From assembly GCA_002286715.1 (NCBI GenBank), contig NSJX01000024.1, positions 1 to 64,000 of the forward strand: 64,000 nt of DNA, given 5' to 3'. Position 1 is the stretch's first letter. Each line of letters opens with the position of its first letter. Below, piece by piece: positions 1 through 11,532 of this stretch. A program made the position numbers and the translations under genes. The DNA is from Dentipellis sp. KUC8613. Taxonomy: Eukaryota; Basidiomycota; Agaricomycetes; Russulales; Hericiaceae. The notes below the pieces were generated by a model that was given only the letters and a program-made list of their open reading frames with translations, was not told the DNA's origin and ran no database searches.

Positions 1-95
1 CAACTGAGCATGCACGTTGGGGTGGGACTGCAAAGGTTACGGTCATGGAAGTTGATGTCGGAAACTGCCGGAACGTCTCCCACGGTCATGTGTTA

Positions 96-790
96 CAGTG
101 CTTTGCATATCAATCTGCAGTTGGTTCGGCGGATTTCTTGTTTGTCATAGCCAAATAGTCACAGATGTCACGTTCGTATAACGCCTTCGTAACAGTCTCG
201 GAGTCGCCTCTTGACATTGCCCCTCACACATGGGCCCGAGCTCCAGCAGTTCATTATTTACCTTGCAAAGGTACAAGGGAAGGCAGTGCCTGAGATTGTA
301 AATCTTGCTCAGAACAGACAGCGTACAATAGCCTCAAATTGCACTGAGGTTATGGTGTTCTGCAAAATCCATTTGCACCCCATCGACGAGCACCACGCAT
401 TCTTGATATGAACAGACAACCTTGCTGCCCACCCTTGCCTTTACACTAGTGAAATCTAATTACAGCTGCACAATGTCCATCATGTCGACGTCCCCAGCAC
501 CATCTCACGCGCTGTCCGGCGTCTAGCGCTCACCCACAAGTTTCGCAGTTTGCTCTCGACCGCAACGAGCTCATTTGAACAATGCGCCCGGCTGAGTACG
601 GCCACATTCCCGCAGACTTCTTCATATCGAGCTGGATCCGCTAATCACATTCTGAGAGTCCGTGTGTAGAGAGGGAGGAGGCGGAGCGTTGGACGACAAC
701 CGCATGCTGCGGAGTTGGAAATTGTCACGCTTTGGCTACTACAAACAAAGATCTGAGCGCGCCGACTGCAGACTGATATGCAAAGCACTG
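96..790. mobile_element. Family A non-autonomous DNA transposon, short copy
   Basis: The two ends are inverted copies: the left end reads CAGTGCTTTGCATATCA and the right end is its reverse complement, followed on both sides by TA. The similarity continues inward for about 60 bp (a CTGCAG and a run similar to TTGTTTGT...TAGCC). The element is 695 bp and has no transposase-like reading frame. A TA target duplication with terminal inverted repeats fits a Tc1/mariner/pogo-type MITE. A longer relative with the same ends lies at 6424-7898. The superfamily is inferred only from the TA duplication. Confidence 0.7.
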
Positions 791-896
791 TAGTCAGTCA
801 CGTGATGCATGGAACCAGGCATTCGCCCCACACAACCCGGTCTCTCCCTAGAGAGAACCGGGGAACGCAGTACTCGACTTGTCCCGTCACTGCTTA

Positions 897-1136
897 CAGC
901 CGTTTACTAATCGATAGGCCTTTTATTGCAGAATCTGATCCATTGAAGCGGACTTTCAAGAGGCGTTCTGAGTTGCAATCTCGCGCCATGCAGCCATAGC
1001 CAGCCACACGCGAAGCGTAATGCAGTGCTCTGGCATGTCGGCAATTGTGATCTCCGACAATCTCCGCCTCTAGAACGCTCTTCACAATCCGTATGAAATT
1101 ATTGTTGGGAACGGCCTATCGATTAGTAAACGGCTG
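897..1136. mobile_element. Family B MITE, 240 bp
   Basis: This short element has perfect 24-bp terminal inverted repeats beginning CAGCCGTTTACTAATCGA and is flanked by TA on both sides. It has no coding capacity. A diverged relative with ends similar to CAGCTGTTTAGAGATCGATA lies at 11533-11743, so the family has at least two lineages in the window. Confidence 0.7.
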
Positions 1137-1456
1137 TACTAGAGACTCGGTCACCAGTCTAGAGGTTCGCCATCATGCAGCCTGTTCACACTAGAGTGTC
1201 TCCCCTCCGACGCCTTGCTCAACACTCAACCTCATCTTGCGGTGCACAGGCTTCAGCGTATGGGAAATGCATGTTCGCTTCCTACACCGATGTCCATAAA
1301 GACATATGCAAGGCAGAATTTGACAAATTTGCTGTGTGCCTCAGGCAGGCTGTATGTCATGTTCACCTTCTTTCAATTCCATGCACTGATCTACCCTAGA
1401 TGAAGCGCAAACAGTAATTTCTTCATTCCACGCCCCCGTTGAGGCTATGCACAACC

Positions 1457-2366
1457 TTACACTCCCTCCTCATCTATTCCTCCTGGCACCCTTCCGCCTG
1501 GTACTTGCAAACCCACATCGTTAGATCTCATCCCAACTGAACTAGGCAATGGCCGTCCAGCAACCCCCGTTCCGGTATCTTCCCCTCGAGCTCTCGTTCC
1601 TGTGCGTGCATGCATCAGAAGTCTCCAATTCTCCGGTAGAAGCGTGGTCGTGTTTGGGAGTGGCAGAAGCCCTTGGCCCTCGGGCGAAGAAGGTGTTCGT
1701 TGTGGCGGCGGCGGCGAATGGCGCATGTACCTCATAAGTGTTTGCAAATGCACATCGACGATGAGCGTTGTCGTAGACGTGGGAGATGGGTCAAGCATTG
1801 ATGCTTCCAATGGATGGCCGGCAGTTGATCCGAAAATGTTGGACTCCGTGATATCGCGAGTGTCTCTTCTATACGATGTGTCATATGCTATAGTTGTTAG
1901 AAGTGTGGAAAGAAAGACTATGGTGATGTCGAGCAAGATTAACTGAGACTTAGATGGCCTGAAAGCTAGAGTTATTGTCAGCATAGCCAGTATAGGTATA
2001 GTCATAGCAGAGGGACCACACACCCATCCCAATGAAGTCCAGGATGACAGCCCGGCCCTCTGTTGCGCCCTGCGTAGCGTGCGCCCACACACTTCCAAGG
2101 TTGAACAGGATAATAAGGGTGTACCAGAATGGCAGGGTCCTCTTGGCATCAATTTCCCGTGGTTTCGCAAGCTGAAGTTGAGCTACTGTTCTAGTGACGA
2201 GCGCAAGTATAGACGGCGACATAAGATAGGAGAGTATGTGCAGTTGATAAAGTAGAGCTTCGAGCTATACGTTGTGCATCTAGTAAGAGGACGATAGTGA
2301 CGAAAAGAGAGAGCTGCTCACAGAAGCAGTGATATGCTTTCGTTGGGCATCGTACTGTATGTGCAT
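1457..2366 (-). CDS. DUF1746 family membrane protein
   Basis: Three exons: 2322-2366, 2024-2264, 1457-1965 (264 aa). The introns are 57 and 58 nt; the second uses a CTAG acceptor. The protein matches the fungal DUF1746 pattern: a hydrophobic start (LLYQLHILSYL), a conserved RTVAQLQLAKP, a second hydrophobic stretch near WYTLIILFNLGSVWAH, an ILDFIGM motif, and a further membrane helix (LILLDITIVFLSTLL). The C-terminal half is Ser/Thr/Pro-rich and low in complexity. Three to four membrane segments are expected and an endomembrane location is likely; the biochemical role is not established here. The start is the first ATG in frame with exon 2, downstream of a TGA. It is transcribed in the same direction as CWF19 upstream, about 400 bp away. 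The family call is by recognition and was not searched. Confidence 0.75.
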
Positions 2367-2771
2367 GACATCTAGATCTCACCGTAAATTCGGCAAGGAC
2401 GGGGTATTCAATATTCAATACGTACCCGCACGGCCGTTTGTACACGATGGCGAGCTCGTCAGTAAGTGCCACCGAGAGATGACGCGTGCTCCCGATTGGG
2501 ATAACCCTTTGCCCACTACCTAGTACAAATTGTATCATCATGAAAAGAACTTCTGTATGACTGATGAACTCGTCCGAACTTCGCGTACATATATGTATTC
2601 TGATCCCAAGCCACTACTAGATTCGGAGATAACATCAGGACACGCTTGAGCGACATATGCATACTTCCCAGGTGATTTGACACCTACCCACCCCTTCGCC
2701 AGCTGACGTCGGGCTCCCTCGTCCCTGTATTTTCTCCCGCATGAGTCCTCCACAGCCTCTACCTGAGCCAC
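2367..2771. other. Intergenic gap between CWF19 and the DUF1746 gene
   Basis: No supported reading frame. It holds the 3' flank of CWF19 and the 5' flank of the DUF1746 gene. Short frames here lack splice-compatible homology. Confidence 0.5.
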
Positions 2772-5581
2772 TCAGCTATGCCCCAGCATAAGTGTCCAAT
2801 CATATTTCTCGTATTGCTCTTTGAAATCAGAGATTCGGTCTTTGCTTTGCCAGACTTCATAGCGCCGAGGATGTCTCCATCTCTGGGGCTCGAGGTCGAG
2901 AATGTTACCAATGATCTCGCTAGCGAAATATCTGAATCGTCTTTTTAGCGAAGCTGGCGCCAGAAGCTCTACAGGACACACCGAGGAAACTCGCCTCCGC
3001 CTCGGGCATCTTCGTCAATTCCTTCATCACCATCCACGTCGGTGGCTTCGTTCGTGCCTTCAATGACATGTCCATAGCCTTTCTCTCCCTTGTAGTCAAA
3101 TTGAACCATGAAGTAAGGCAGATTTGGGACCATCATTCGACGAAAGCCGCCACGGGTGGAAAAGTCAATGAGCTTCTTGTGCTGAGACCATTCACTCTCA
3201 CTCATCAAGATAGATTCCTAAGAGATTGCAAGTTGACATCAATGCAATATGTACGCGCGACAGTAAAAGCTTCACCTTGAAGTAACCAGGCAGCAGATCA
3301 AACTGCTCCCATGGAACGGGTACACATTCGATAACGCTGTGTTTCTGCCACTTCAGCGTTAGAACCGTCTCATAGAACACCACACCTTTCTCCTGTTCAG
3401 CAAACATCTTCATGAGGCCTTTCATGAAATTCTGTATGCAACTGTAAGCATTCAAAGCTTCCAAATGAGAGCAAAAGGCATACCCGCACTTCGTCCCATA
3501 CATCATCATCACATTCCAGCATAGTCAAGTGATGCTGTATGGGTACGATCAAACAATGTCCGGGTAAGAGCTCTTCATATAAGGTGCACGCGAGGTACAC
3601 GCGAGTTCCAAGAGCAACAATAGGTGCTTTCGGCAGGGAGTCGTCTTCTCCGTAGCAAAAAGGACAAGACGCCAGCGCCTTCCGTGTGCGTTTATAATCT
3701 GCGTTTTCATGTACTAGTCAGTTCTTTAGGGGGGGGAAGCATGAACACGATGTATTTGACCATTTATAGCAAATTGACGCTTCATCGCATCCGAGCGCAT
3801 CTTTTTCCGGCCAAGTCTGTCCGCGTTGTCATCCATGTAGTCAAGATCATTCTGAGTGAAGTCAGGATCAGAGACACTATTGACATGCCAGAACCTTCCT
3901 CACCTGAAAACCCGCGTCTGTCGCAATAGAGGTGGCGAATTGAATATCCAGATTCTTCTGATCCGCCATGCCAGCACCGAATCGTTCTTGTCTGAGCATG
4001 TCGCCCAATGATGTGTTATCATCATCTGCATTGTACCGGATAATGTTGCCCGTCTTCGCGTCACGAGTCTCAACCTAGAACGGTAGGTTCAGTCGCAGCA
4101 TTTTTATAAGAGACGAGACTAACCTTCTCCTTCCTTTGACGGTTCCCAGACGGAAGAGGTCCGTCGTTCTTTCCATGTCCGACATCGTATAATCGGCCTC
4201 TAGCATCCAAGGTAGGCAGAACTTCCACTTGTGTTTTAGAGCTATCCTCGAATTTTGTGACGTTTCCGTTTGCTCTAGTGAGGTCTGCCTGGCATTGGGT
4301 CTCAAGATTTCCCGCATCAGGGGTACCCATCAACTTCGCGCGGAGCACCTTGGCCTGCAGCTTGTTGAACGAGGAGGGCGACAGAGCACGAGTTCCAGGC
4401 AATGTCGCCTGCGGGGTCATTACGGATGGAACCGGTGAAGGCAGACTCATCGGATCGAATTTCGAGTGTGCCGGCGCCGTTGGGCGAGAAGAAGGCGTTG
4501 ATGGTCCACTGTCCGCCTTGTCTCCAGGACGTCTGAAACTTGAGCTACGGCTTGACGCTCCACTTCCTATATCTGTGTACAAGATAGCTTTTTCACCTCT
4601 TCTGGCGGCGCTGCGTTTGGATGCGAGCTCTCTTTCCTTCTCCTTTCCGTCACCAGCTTTACGCCCCTCACGTTCATCCAGGACGCGCCGTTCTTCTTTG
4701 GCTTGTTCGAACGCTTCCAGCGATCCAAAGCGATCCATGGCCACGTCTTCGATCAACCGATTGTCTTCTTCTGCAGTTTCATACACGCGGCGCAGGCGCA
4801 TCATGCGCCATTGCGACCCAGGGCCTCCGGGCACCAGGGTCCTCGAGCCTACAGGAGGTTCCGTGTGTTCGGCGACGGCCTTATTTCCCTTGATCCATGT
4901 ATTCAACTCCTTGGAACTGGCCAGAAGCTGAGATAGGCCAGTCAGGCTGTTGTACTTTTCATTACGAGAAACGTACGAACTTTGTCTGGGTTCGATTGGT
5001 CTGATTGTGGTCGCTTCGGTCTCTCTGAGCCGAGAGTGGCAAAGAAGTCGATACTCCCACCAAGGTTTCGCCCAGCACTAGAGGGTTCGCTATGTCCTTC
5101 TGTGAGTATTTCCTCGCCGCTAGGGATCTTGCTACTGATGGTCTCGAACGACGCAGAGGGGGGGAAAAGCATCCATTCGTCCCGCACGAGTGATGCTTCC
5201 ATAGAGCAATTTGGAGGAACAGGTGGGTTATCAGTGTTATAGGACGGTCTTGATTTTATCTTCAAGCTCTCAGAAGCGGGGTTGTCTGTTGCAGGCGGCT
5301 GAATGCAGGATAAATCAGTCACTGACACGGTATCATTTCAGAGGGAGACGATATACCGATTCTCCTTCCATATCTATGTTCTTTTCCACCCATATCTCTT
5401 CATCGTTGACATCGTTATCGGTCACCGTCACCGTGGTCTGCGACATGTCTCTCCGTTTTTTGTGTCTGCGCTTTGCGTCAGGTTCGCCGCGTCGATGCCG
5501 TTTGTGAGATTTGTGACCATGGCGTCTGTCATCTGGGGCATCTCTGTGACTGTGTCCAGTCTTCGCTTCCCTGTTCTCCAT
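2772..5581 (-). CDS. CWF19: CWF19-like pre-mRNA splicing factor
   Basis: Nine exons: 5357-5581, 4981-5298, 4124-4927, 3904-4074, 3761-3851, 3484-3698, 3276-3431, 2982-3217, 2772-2931 (791 aa). The N-terminus is basic (HGHKSHKRHRR, KRRHKKRR). The middle carries the conserved run around MLRQERFGAGMADQKNLD. The C-terminal half is the CwfJ domain pair: SCPFCYG followed by LPGHCLIVPIQHH (a HIT-like fold with a terminal His pair), then the second CwfJ domain with PYFMVQFDYKGEKGYGHVIE and a C-terminal FKEQYEKYDWTLML. CWF19 proteins associate with late spliceosomes and with lariat intron turnover. All intron phases agree. The start is the ATG of MENREAK; the in-frame extension upstream is not conserved in character. 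Confidence 0.92.
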
Positions 5582-5739
5582 AGCGGAAAGAAAACTAGCC
5601 TGTAGTACTTGGTGACAGCTGACAAGCACTAGTTACTGTGTGACTAGTAATTGCCAGTGCACAGCTGGTTCGGGCAACGTCATATCACGTGATGTTTCGC
5701 CACCCTCGGCCATTGCTGCGCTCGGTTTAACATACTATA

Positions 5740-6407
5740 TGCTGTACCCCGAAATGGAACGCGGGCTAGAAATGGAACAGACGCATAAATGCACTCACTG
5801 CTCTTGCCTCACGCACTCTACTGCCTCGTCAATTTAATCTCGTGTAGTTCTCTATGCTGTGAATACGCATCTAAGATATCGAGAGGGAGGGAGGCAATTT
5901 ACGAGCATGAAAAATCGCACAGTGCGCAAGTTTTGTGATGGACGAAATGGAACGCTCAGGGCTGAGGCGAGTAAAATAGCTAAATCTCTGAAAAAATAGG
6001 GGAGCATTTATTTACCTCTGCTCTGCCTTCTCTTCACATTCCGGAACGATAGCATTATCTGTTCTCTTGAAAGAAAGAGATTACACTCTGAGGTGTCTGT
6101 GCGTGACTCGTGTGCTTTAAAGTCCGACCGGCAAACGGCGATTCTCCCTGGCTCACCGCATAGCTGACTCTGAAACCCGCTGACTAACCGTGACTGATTG
6201 TGACTGTTCCACTCCTTGTCGCAGGCGGAAAACCCTCGTCGCCGGCATCTCTCTGGCAGACTCAGACAAGCATTGAAAAAATCGTAGTCTCATAAGCAGA
6301 AACAGGGAGAAAGTAGCTTTCTGATGAGCTAGTTTTTGTGGCAGTAGCGGCTACCACAAAGCCATGTTCCACTTCTAGCCCGCGGCGTTCCATTTCAGGG
6401 TACAGCA
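5740..6407 (+). mobile_element. Family C MITE, copy 1 (668 bp)
   Basis: The ends are inverted repeats, TGCTGTACCCCGAAATGGAA at the left and the reverse complement of TGCTGTACCCTGAAATGGAA at the right, flanked by TA. The element is non-coding. A near-identical copy of exactly the same length lies inverted at 26994-27661; only a few substitutions were spotted by eye. The TA duplication suggests a Tc1/mariner-type non-autonomous family. Confidence 0.85.
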
Positions 6408-6423
6408 TAGTACTGGAGCATTA

Positions 6424-7898
6424 CAGTGCGTTGCATAAGAAACTGCAGTCGATGCGTCGAGATTCATATTTGTTGTAGCCAAATAGTCACATATGATCAC
6501 ACCCCAGGCCGCAAGACCGCGACGGATCTTGCAACAGTCCTGAGTTTCCCAGTTTTCTCTGAGTGCCGGTCTGACTGGCAAAGTCACATACTTTCTCGAA
6601 TAATTGGCGTGCGAGAATCTTTCAGAAGCTGCACAACTCCTTGTGATCATCGTGCCATTTGCCAACTACACAACTGACAATTACCGTGACTGCATTTGGG
6701 CACGACCCGAACACCATGCACATACATACATCTATTGAGAGGGATGTGCATGCAGGCAAGTCATCAACGAACTAAGGGTTATCGGCGCGGGTGTGTGTTG
6801 AGAGCGGGCAATCGACAACAGAGCTTCGGCAAAGGGGCAGGGGCGCGTGGGCGCAAAAGTGTAGCACCCCCGGCTGCGCTTCCAGAGCACCATCCGGGAG
6901 CACCTTGCATTGTATGGTGCTCTTGCTGAGTGAGACCATAGATATGCCATGCCTCTTCAGATCCTTTTGCACTTTTGCATTTCTGTCAAGAACACATACA
7001 TTGCGAGAGCTATGAGAGGTCTGACTCACAGCCTGTTTAGCACCATCATAGAGAATACAAATCACCTAGTCGATATGTTGTCAATCCGACTGAAGAGCAC
7101 AATCACGACCACTGGTGCGCACAAGTGCTGTACGTACTGTATGGTCGGCAAAAGTACCGTCTGAAACTGTAAAGATATTCGAGAATCTCAGCTATAAATA
7201 TAGAAAGCTCACCGTCATTCTTCGCATAATCCATCTATTTCAACGAGCTGTTACCCACGCGGGCTGTTGGACAAGTTGCACGAAGCTCATCACAGCGTAC
7301 AAGTGCAGAATTTCCCGACCCGGAAAAGCCTGGGAAAAGGCATATGTAATTGTATCACTTTTACTAGAAATTTCTGTGCTCAAAGGACCAAAGAAACCAA
7401 TAACTATGCTACCTGTATCCCCATTCGGGAAAGTCATTTGTAATAGGAAAACTCTTTTGGGTGAGAAAGGGCCAGAAAAAGGAGGAGAAAGGTTTCCCTT
7501 TTATTTGACTTTTCCACAACAAAGGAAATGTTTTTCATTTACAAGCTTGTAGTGATTTGGGAAAAGTCTAAAGGTAAACAATCCCAAGGCTTTTACATAG
7601 ACTTTTCCTGGCCTGAATGCAACAAAGATCTCACTCAATTTTACGGGATATGGGAGTCTGTGGCATAGTTATTGGTTTCTTTGGTCTTTCTGAACCCTGA
7701 ATTTTCTAGTAAAAGTGATACAATTATGTATGCCTTTTCCCAGGCTTTTCCGGGTTGGGAAATTCTACACTTGTACGCTGTGCATCGAGGGAGCAGACTG
7801 AAGTCGCCCAGGCATGCCGGACATTGAAGTTGTCACGCTTTGGCTATAACAAACAACAATCTCGACACGTCAACTGCAGTTTCTTATGCAACGCACTG
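6424..7898. mobile_element. Family A DNA transposon, long copy carrying a nested insertion
   Basis: The ends read CAGTGCGTTGCATAAGAAAC and its inverted copy, flanked by TA, and resemble the 96-790 element (same CAGTGCNTTGCATA start, CTGCAG, and a nearby TAGCCAAA). It is 1475 bp long, of which 474 bp is the nested element at 7300-7773. The remaining interior has no recognisable transposase. It begins 14 bp after the end of the family C copy, so this locus has attracted repeated insertions. Confidence 0.7.
7300..7773. mobile_element. Family D MITE nested inside the family A element
   Basis: The arms of a roughly 110-120 bp imperfect inverted repeat start CAAGTGCAGAATTTCCC at the left and match the reverse complement of the right end. 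Each is flanked by TA. The flanking CAGCG/CGCTG also mirror each other. The 474-bp element has no coding potential; its long arms would fold into a hairpin. Confidence 0.65.
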
Positions 7899-8229
7899 TA
7901 CGATTGATTCAAATATCATATATCATTGATCAGTAGCGGTGCTGGGCGCACCATTACCGGCCCTCTCTCCATACATATATTGTACTTACTGTTGCCAAGA
8001 TGTATATCCTGCAGATATGATTGCAAGTGGCAACCTCACAGTTTTTGCTGGTGCTCAAACACTTGGTCTCCTTGCCACCACTTGCAAGCAAGCCCAATAT
8101 CCTATCAAAGAACTACATACTCCATTGAACCTTTGCACCAATTGCAAGATCCACAAGCCAACTGTACCTTCAGTCAGCGGAAAAACCTGTAATATTGTAC
8201 AGCCATTTACAGCTGCATCTGAAAAATTC

Positions 8230-8460
8230 TAAATTTTTATAGCAGGGGGGGGCAATTATCTAGACTATGTTAGCTATGGAATGAGATGGTCAGCTATGGA
8301 GGGTTCCATAGCAGTCATAGCAGCCATAGATAGCCATGTTATTCCATAGGTCCCATAGGTCCTAGCCAAGTATCCATAGTACACATAGCAATATATAATG
8401 AACAGTGTATGCTATCATGTCTATATGAACAATGTAGTCATAACTATAGATTTTTCTAAC
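8230..8460. repeat. CATAG-rich degenerate repeat, left array
   Basis: The segment is dominated by spaced copies of CCATAG and TAGCCATA (for example CCATAGCAGTCATAGCAGCC). A similar array lies at 11200-11520, on the far side of the GC-rich tracts and in the same orientation. No gene is visible. Confidence 0.6.
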
Positions 8461-8534
8461 CCACTGACCACCATGGTTGTTGAGGTACAGAACAAGCAAG
8501 AAGGCTTATAATTTTATTATAGTTCAATATACAT

Positions 8535-9420
8535 GTGGGCACAAGACAGGCACAAAAAGAGTGCGAGGGGCACAATGGTGTGATGACGGCGACACAACGG
8601 CAGCGACAGCGGCATGAACAGGGCGCGAGGGGTGCGACGGCGGAGACGGCGCGAGGCGACGGGGCGCGAAGGCGCATGGGCACAACGACGCGACAGCACG
8701 CGGGGGGGCGCAACGGGGTGATGGCGCGAGGCGACAGCAGGCGAAGGGACGCGACGGCGCAAGGGGCGTGACGGGAGAGACGGCGCAACGGGCATGAGGC
8801 GACGGCGCGAGGTGACGGCGCGAGGTGACGGCGCGAGGCGGCGGGGTGGGAAGGCGCGAGGCGACGGGGCGCAAAGGCACACGGGTGCGACGACGCGAAG
8901 GCGCAACGCGACGACGCGACTGCACGTGAAGGCGCGCGATGGGACGACGGGGCGACGGGGCGAGGCGATGGCAGGCGAAGGCGCGCGATGGCGCGACAGG
9001 CGCGATGGCGGACGCGAAGGCGCACAGGCGCGATGACGCGAAGGCACGACGCGACGACGTGAAGGCACGCAACGGGGTGACGGGGCGACGGCGCGAGGCG
9101 ACGGTGTGAGGCGACGGCAGGCGAAGGCGCGCGACGGGCGCGACGGGAGAGACGGCGTGACGGGAGAGACGGCGTGACGGGAGCGACGGCGCAACGGGCG
9201 CAAGGCGACGATGCGAGGCGACGGGGCAAGGCGACGGGGCACGAAGGCGCACAGGCGCGACGACGCGAAGGCACGACACGACAACGCGACGGCACGACAC
9301 GACAATGCGACGGCACGACGCGACGACGCGACGGCACGCGAAGGCGCGATGGGCGCGACGGGGCGATGGGCGCGATGGGGCCACGGGCGTGATGGGGCGA
9401 GAGGGCCCGGGCACGAGAGG
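8535..9420. repeat. GC-rich low-complexity tract, GCGACGGC-type
   Basis: About 890 bp is built from irregular 6-10 bp units such as GCGACGGCGCGAGGCGACGG, with no fixed period. All frames stay open because stop codons are rare in such DNA; the Arg/Ser/Pro/Ala-only frames of up to 332 codons on the minus strand are therefore not believed. Strand-reversed relatives lie at 10311-10850. Confidence 0.75.
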
Positions 9421-10310
9421 GAGCAGCGAGGCAGGGCTTGAGAGGGTGCTGGCGTTGCGGAAAGGGTGTCGTCGTCAGTCGTCAGGCGCGATGCAGCACG
9501 CCGAGCGTGCATCAAACACGACGTACCTCGTTTTCCCTATTCCCCCGCGGTCTCCATGGTGATGGCATTGTGGTTGTGTGTGTGCGTGCGTGCGTACACG
9601 TTGGGCACGCTGGATGAAGGGGGTGAGCGAGCGAGAGAGCAAGAGGAGTTGAAGTCGCGTCCGCACTGGGGACGTGGGCCTCGGGAATTGCCGGCCGCTG
9701 ACACCTGCCATTCGAAAGATAGTAATTGTGAGTGCTGTCAATACAGTAAAATAGAGAGTAAATTACATGTGGTATAAAACATATAAAAAGCGCCATTGAA
9801 GAGATATAGAGGCATTCGGACTCAAGCATAGCTCAGAATGCCTCGATCTGAGTGTTGATTCCTGTCAAGTTTTCGGTCTGCCGCGTTTGGACGGCACGAC
9901 TTGCGCTATGCGTGCAGTCCCTGGCCGCGTTTCATACACACAGACATCAATACAGTCTCTATTCACTCATAATCTCACGTACATGTAATAAGCATACACC
10001 TCTACATACTGTAATATTTTCAGAATTTATATATATATATTCCGGCCTGTACAATGCAATGTCTAAGGGCTTGTGTATTTGTGGACACGCGCTTTGGTCC
10101 GTGCGTGGGAAAGTCGGATGCCAATGCGTACACCCAACGCGCGTCGTCCTTCTTCCTTCTTTCCCTCATCTCTCATCTCACTCTCCGCCTTCCACCCGCT
10201 CTTCTCTCCTCTCCTCTCCTTTCAACCGACTGCGCACCGCGCTCATAGTAAGTATCATCTTTCGTATAACCTCTCTTACTAACAAAATTCTTCTTGCTAC
10301 GTGGCGCTTT
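9421..10310. other. Unassigned stretch between two GC-rich tracts
   Basis: No supported gene. It contains a short hairpin near 9808-9845 (GAGGCATTC ... GAATGCCTC), an AT run at 10020-10040 and a pyrimidine-rich stretch at 10140-10220. Confidence 0.5.
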
Positions 10311-10850
10311 AGGCACCCCCGCGCTCTTGTGCCCTCGTCACACCCTGACTGCACCCTTGTCCACCCCCTTCTTGCGCCATTGCGCTCTTGTCCTGCCTTC
10401 TCGCACCATTGCATCCCTCTCGCGCCGTCATCGCACCGTTTTCGCACCGTCGCACCCCTCTCGCGCCGTCGTTGCGCCGGTTTTGCGCCGTCGTTGCGCC
10501 GGTTTTGCGCCGTCGTTGCGCCGGTTTTGCGCCGTCGTTGCGCCGGTTTNNNNNNNNNNGCGCCGTCGTTGCGCCGGTTTTGCGCCGTCGTTGCGCCGGT
10601 TTTGCGCCGTCGTTGCGCCGGTTTTGCGCCGTCGTTGCGCCGGTTTCGCGCCGTCGTCGCACCGGTTTCGCACCGTCGCGCTCCTCTCGCGCCGTCGCGC
10701 TTTTGTCGTGTCTGCGCACCCTTGTCACGTCGTTCTTGCCCCCGTCATGCCCTTCCCGCATCGCCGTGCCCCCTCCCCTGTCGTCATGTCCTTGTCATGT
10801 CCGCACGCCCTCGTCGCACCCTTTTCATGCCTTCCCATTGTATCCTTGCC
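10311..10850. repeat. GC-rich tract with a 22-bp tandem array
   Basis: Between about 10460 and 10660 a 22-bp unit, containing GCGCCGTCGTTGCGCCGG followed by TTTT, repeats nearly perfectly, with at least eight visible units. The flanks are degenerate GTCGCGCC-type sequence, the strand-complement style of 8535-9420. The array is broken by ten Ns, so its true length is unknown. Confidence 0.8.
10550..10559. other. Assembly gap (10 Ns) inside the 22-bp array
   Basis: Ten consecutive N bases sit inside the tandem array. The round number suggests a placeholder for a collapsed repeat. Confidence 0.95.
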
Positions 10851-11189
10851 TTGAGACTATACTGTATTCCTTACATTGTTCTTCTATCTGTCTTTGTGTT
10901 TCGTGTCTTGCATCTAGGTGAGTTTCTTTCTTCTATGTCTACTACTTTCTTCAACTGATTTGTCCCTCAGGTTTCTTATTGCTTCTATTGTAATGGTATG
11001 TTATCATTCTAATCCTTGGGGGCATAAGTGATACTCAATGAATTTTACAGGTCACTCTTTGCCATGTAAAGATCTAGTCAGTAGTCTCTCATGCTTGGAT
11101 TTTAGGTAGCTGTAGACTGGCTCTCTTGTATTTCTAGCATAGTAATTAATAAAATGGATTTCAATTCCCCACTGTTTGGATATAATGTT

Positions 11190-11520
11190 ATAGAAGCATC
11201 TATTCTAGCTGGCTGTGATGCATAGCTGCTGGGGCTATTGTGTTGTATACATAGTTGTTGGTGTTATTGTATTGCATGCATAGAGAATATAGTGTATGAA
11301 GCTTCTTGACCACCTATAGCAATCATAGTATAGTACATTTTCCATAGCAGCCATAGCAATGTACCTTATTTCATAGCAGCCATAGCAATGTACCTTATTC
11401 CATAGCACTCCATAGCACTATCATAGCTGTAAGTGGTAGTTATATAGCCTATCAACAAATAGACATTGCTATGGTTGTTTATAGGCTATAGTACCTATGA
11501 TGTCCTATATACCCATGTAA
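11190..11520. repeat. CATAG-rich degenerate repeat, right array
   Basis: Multiple CATAGC, CCATAGCAGCC and CATAGCAATG units occur, including two adjacent copies of CATAGCAATGTACCTTAT. It resembles the array at 8230-8460, so the pair brackets the GC-rich tracts. Confidence 0.6.
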
Positions 11521-11532
11521 ATTTTTTCTGAT

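Noticed and set aside
1..95. Possible 3' end of a gene entering from the left
   Set aside because: No open frame with coding character or splice signals was found before the family A element.
8456..9515. Long overlapping minus-strand frames (293-332 codons)
   Set aside because: They consist almost only of Arg, Ser, Pro, Ala and Val, overlap in all phases and arise from stop-poor GC repeats.
10460..10680. CRISPR-like regular repeats
   Set aside because: Units are contiguous without variable spacers, and the genome is eukaryotic.
9852..10958. Plus-strand frame of 368 codons
   Set aside because: It crosses the N gap and the 22-bp array; the repeated peptide is a translation of the satellite, and the flanks show no coding character.
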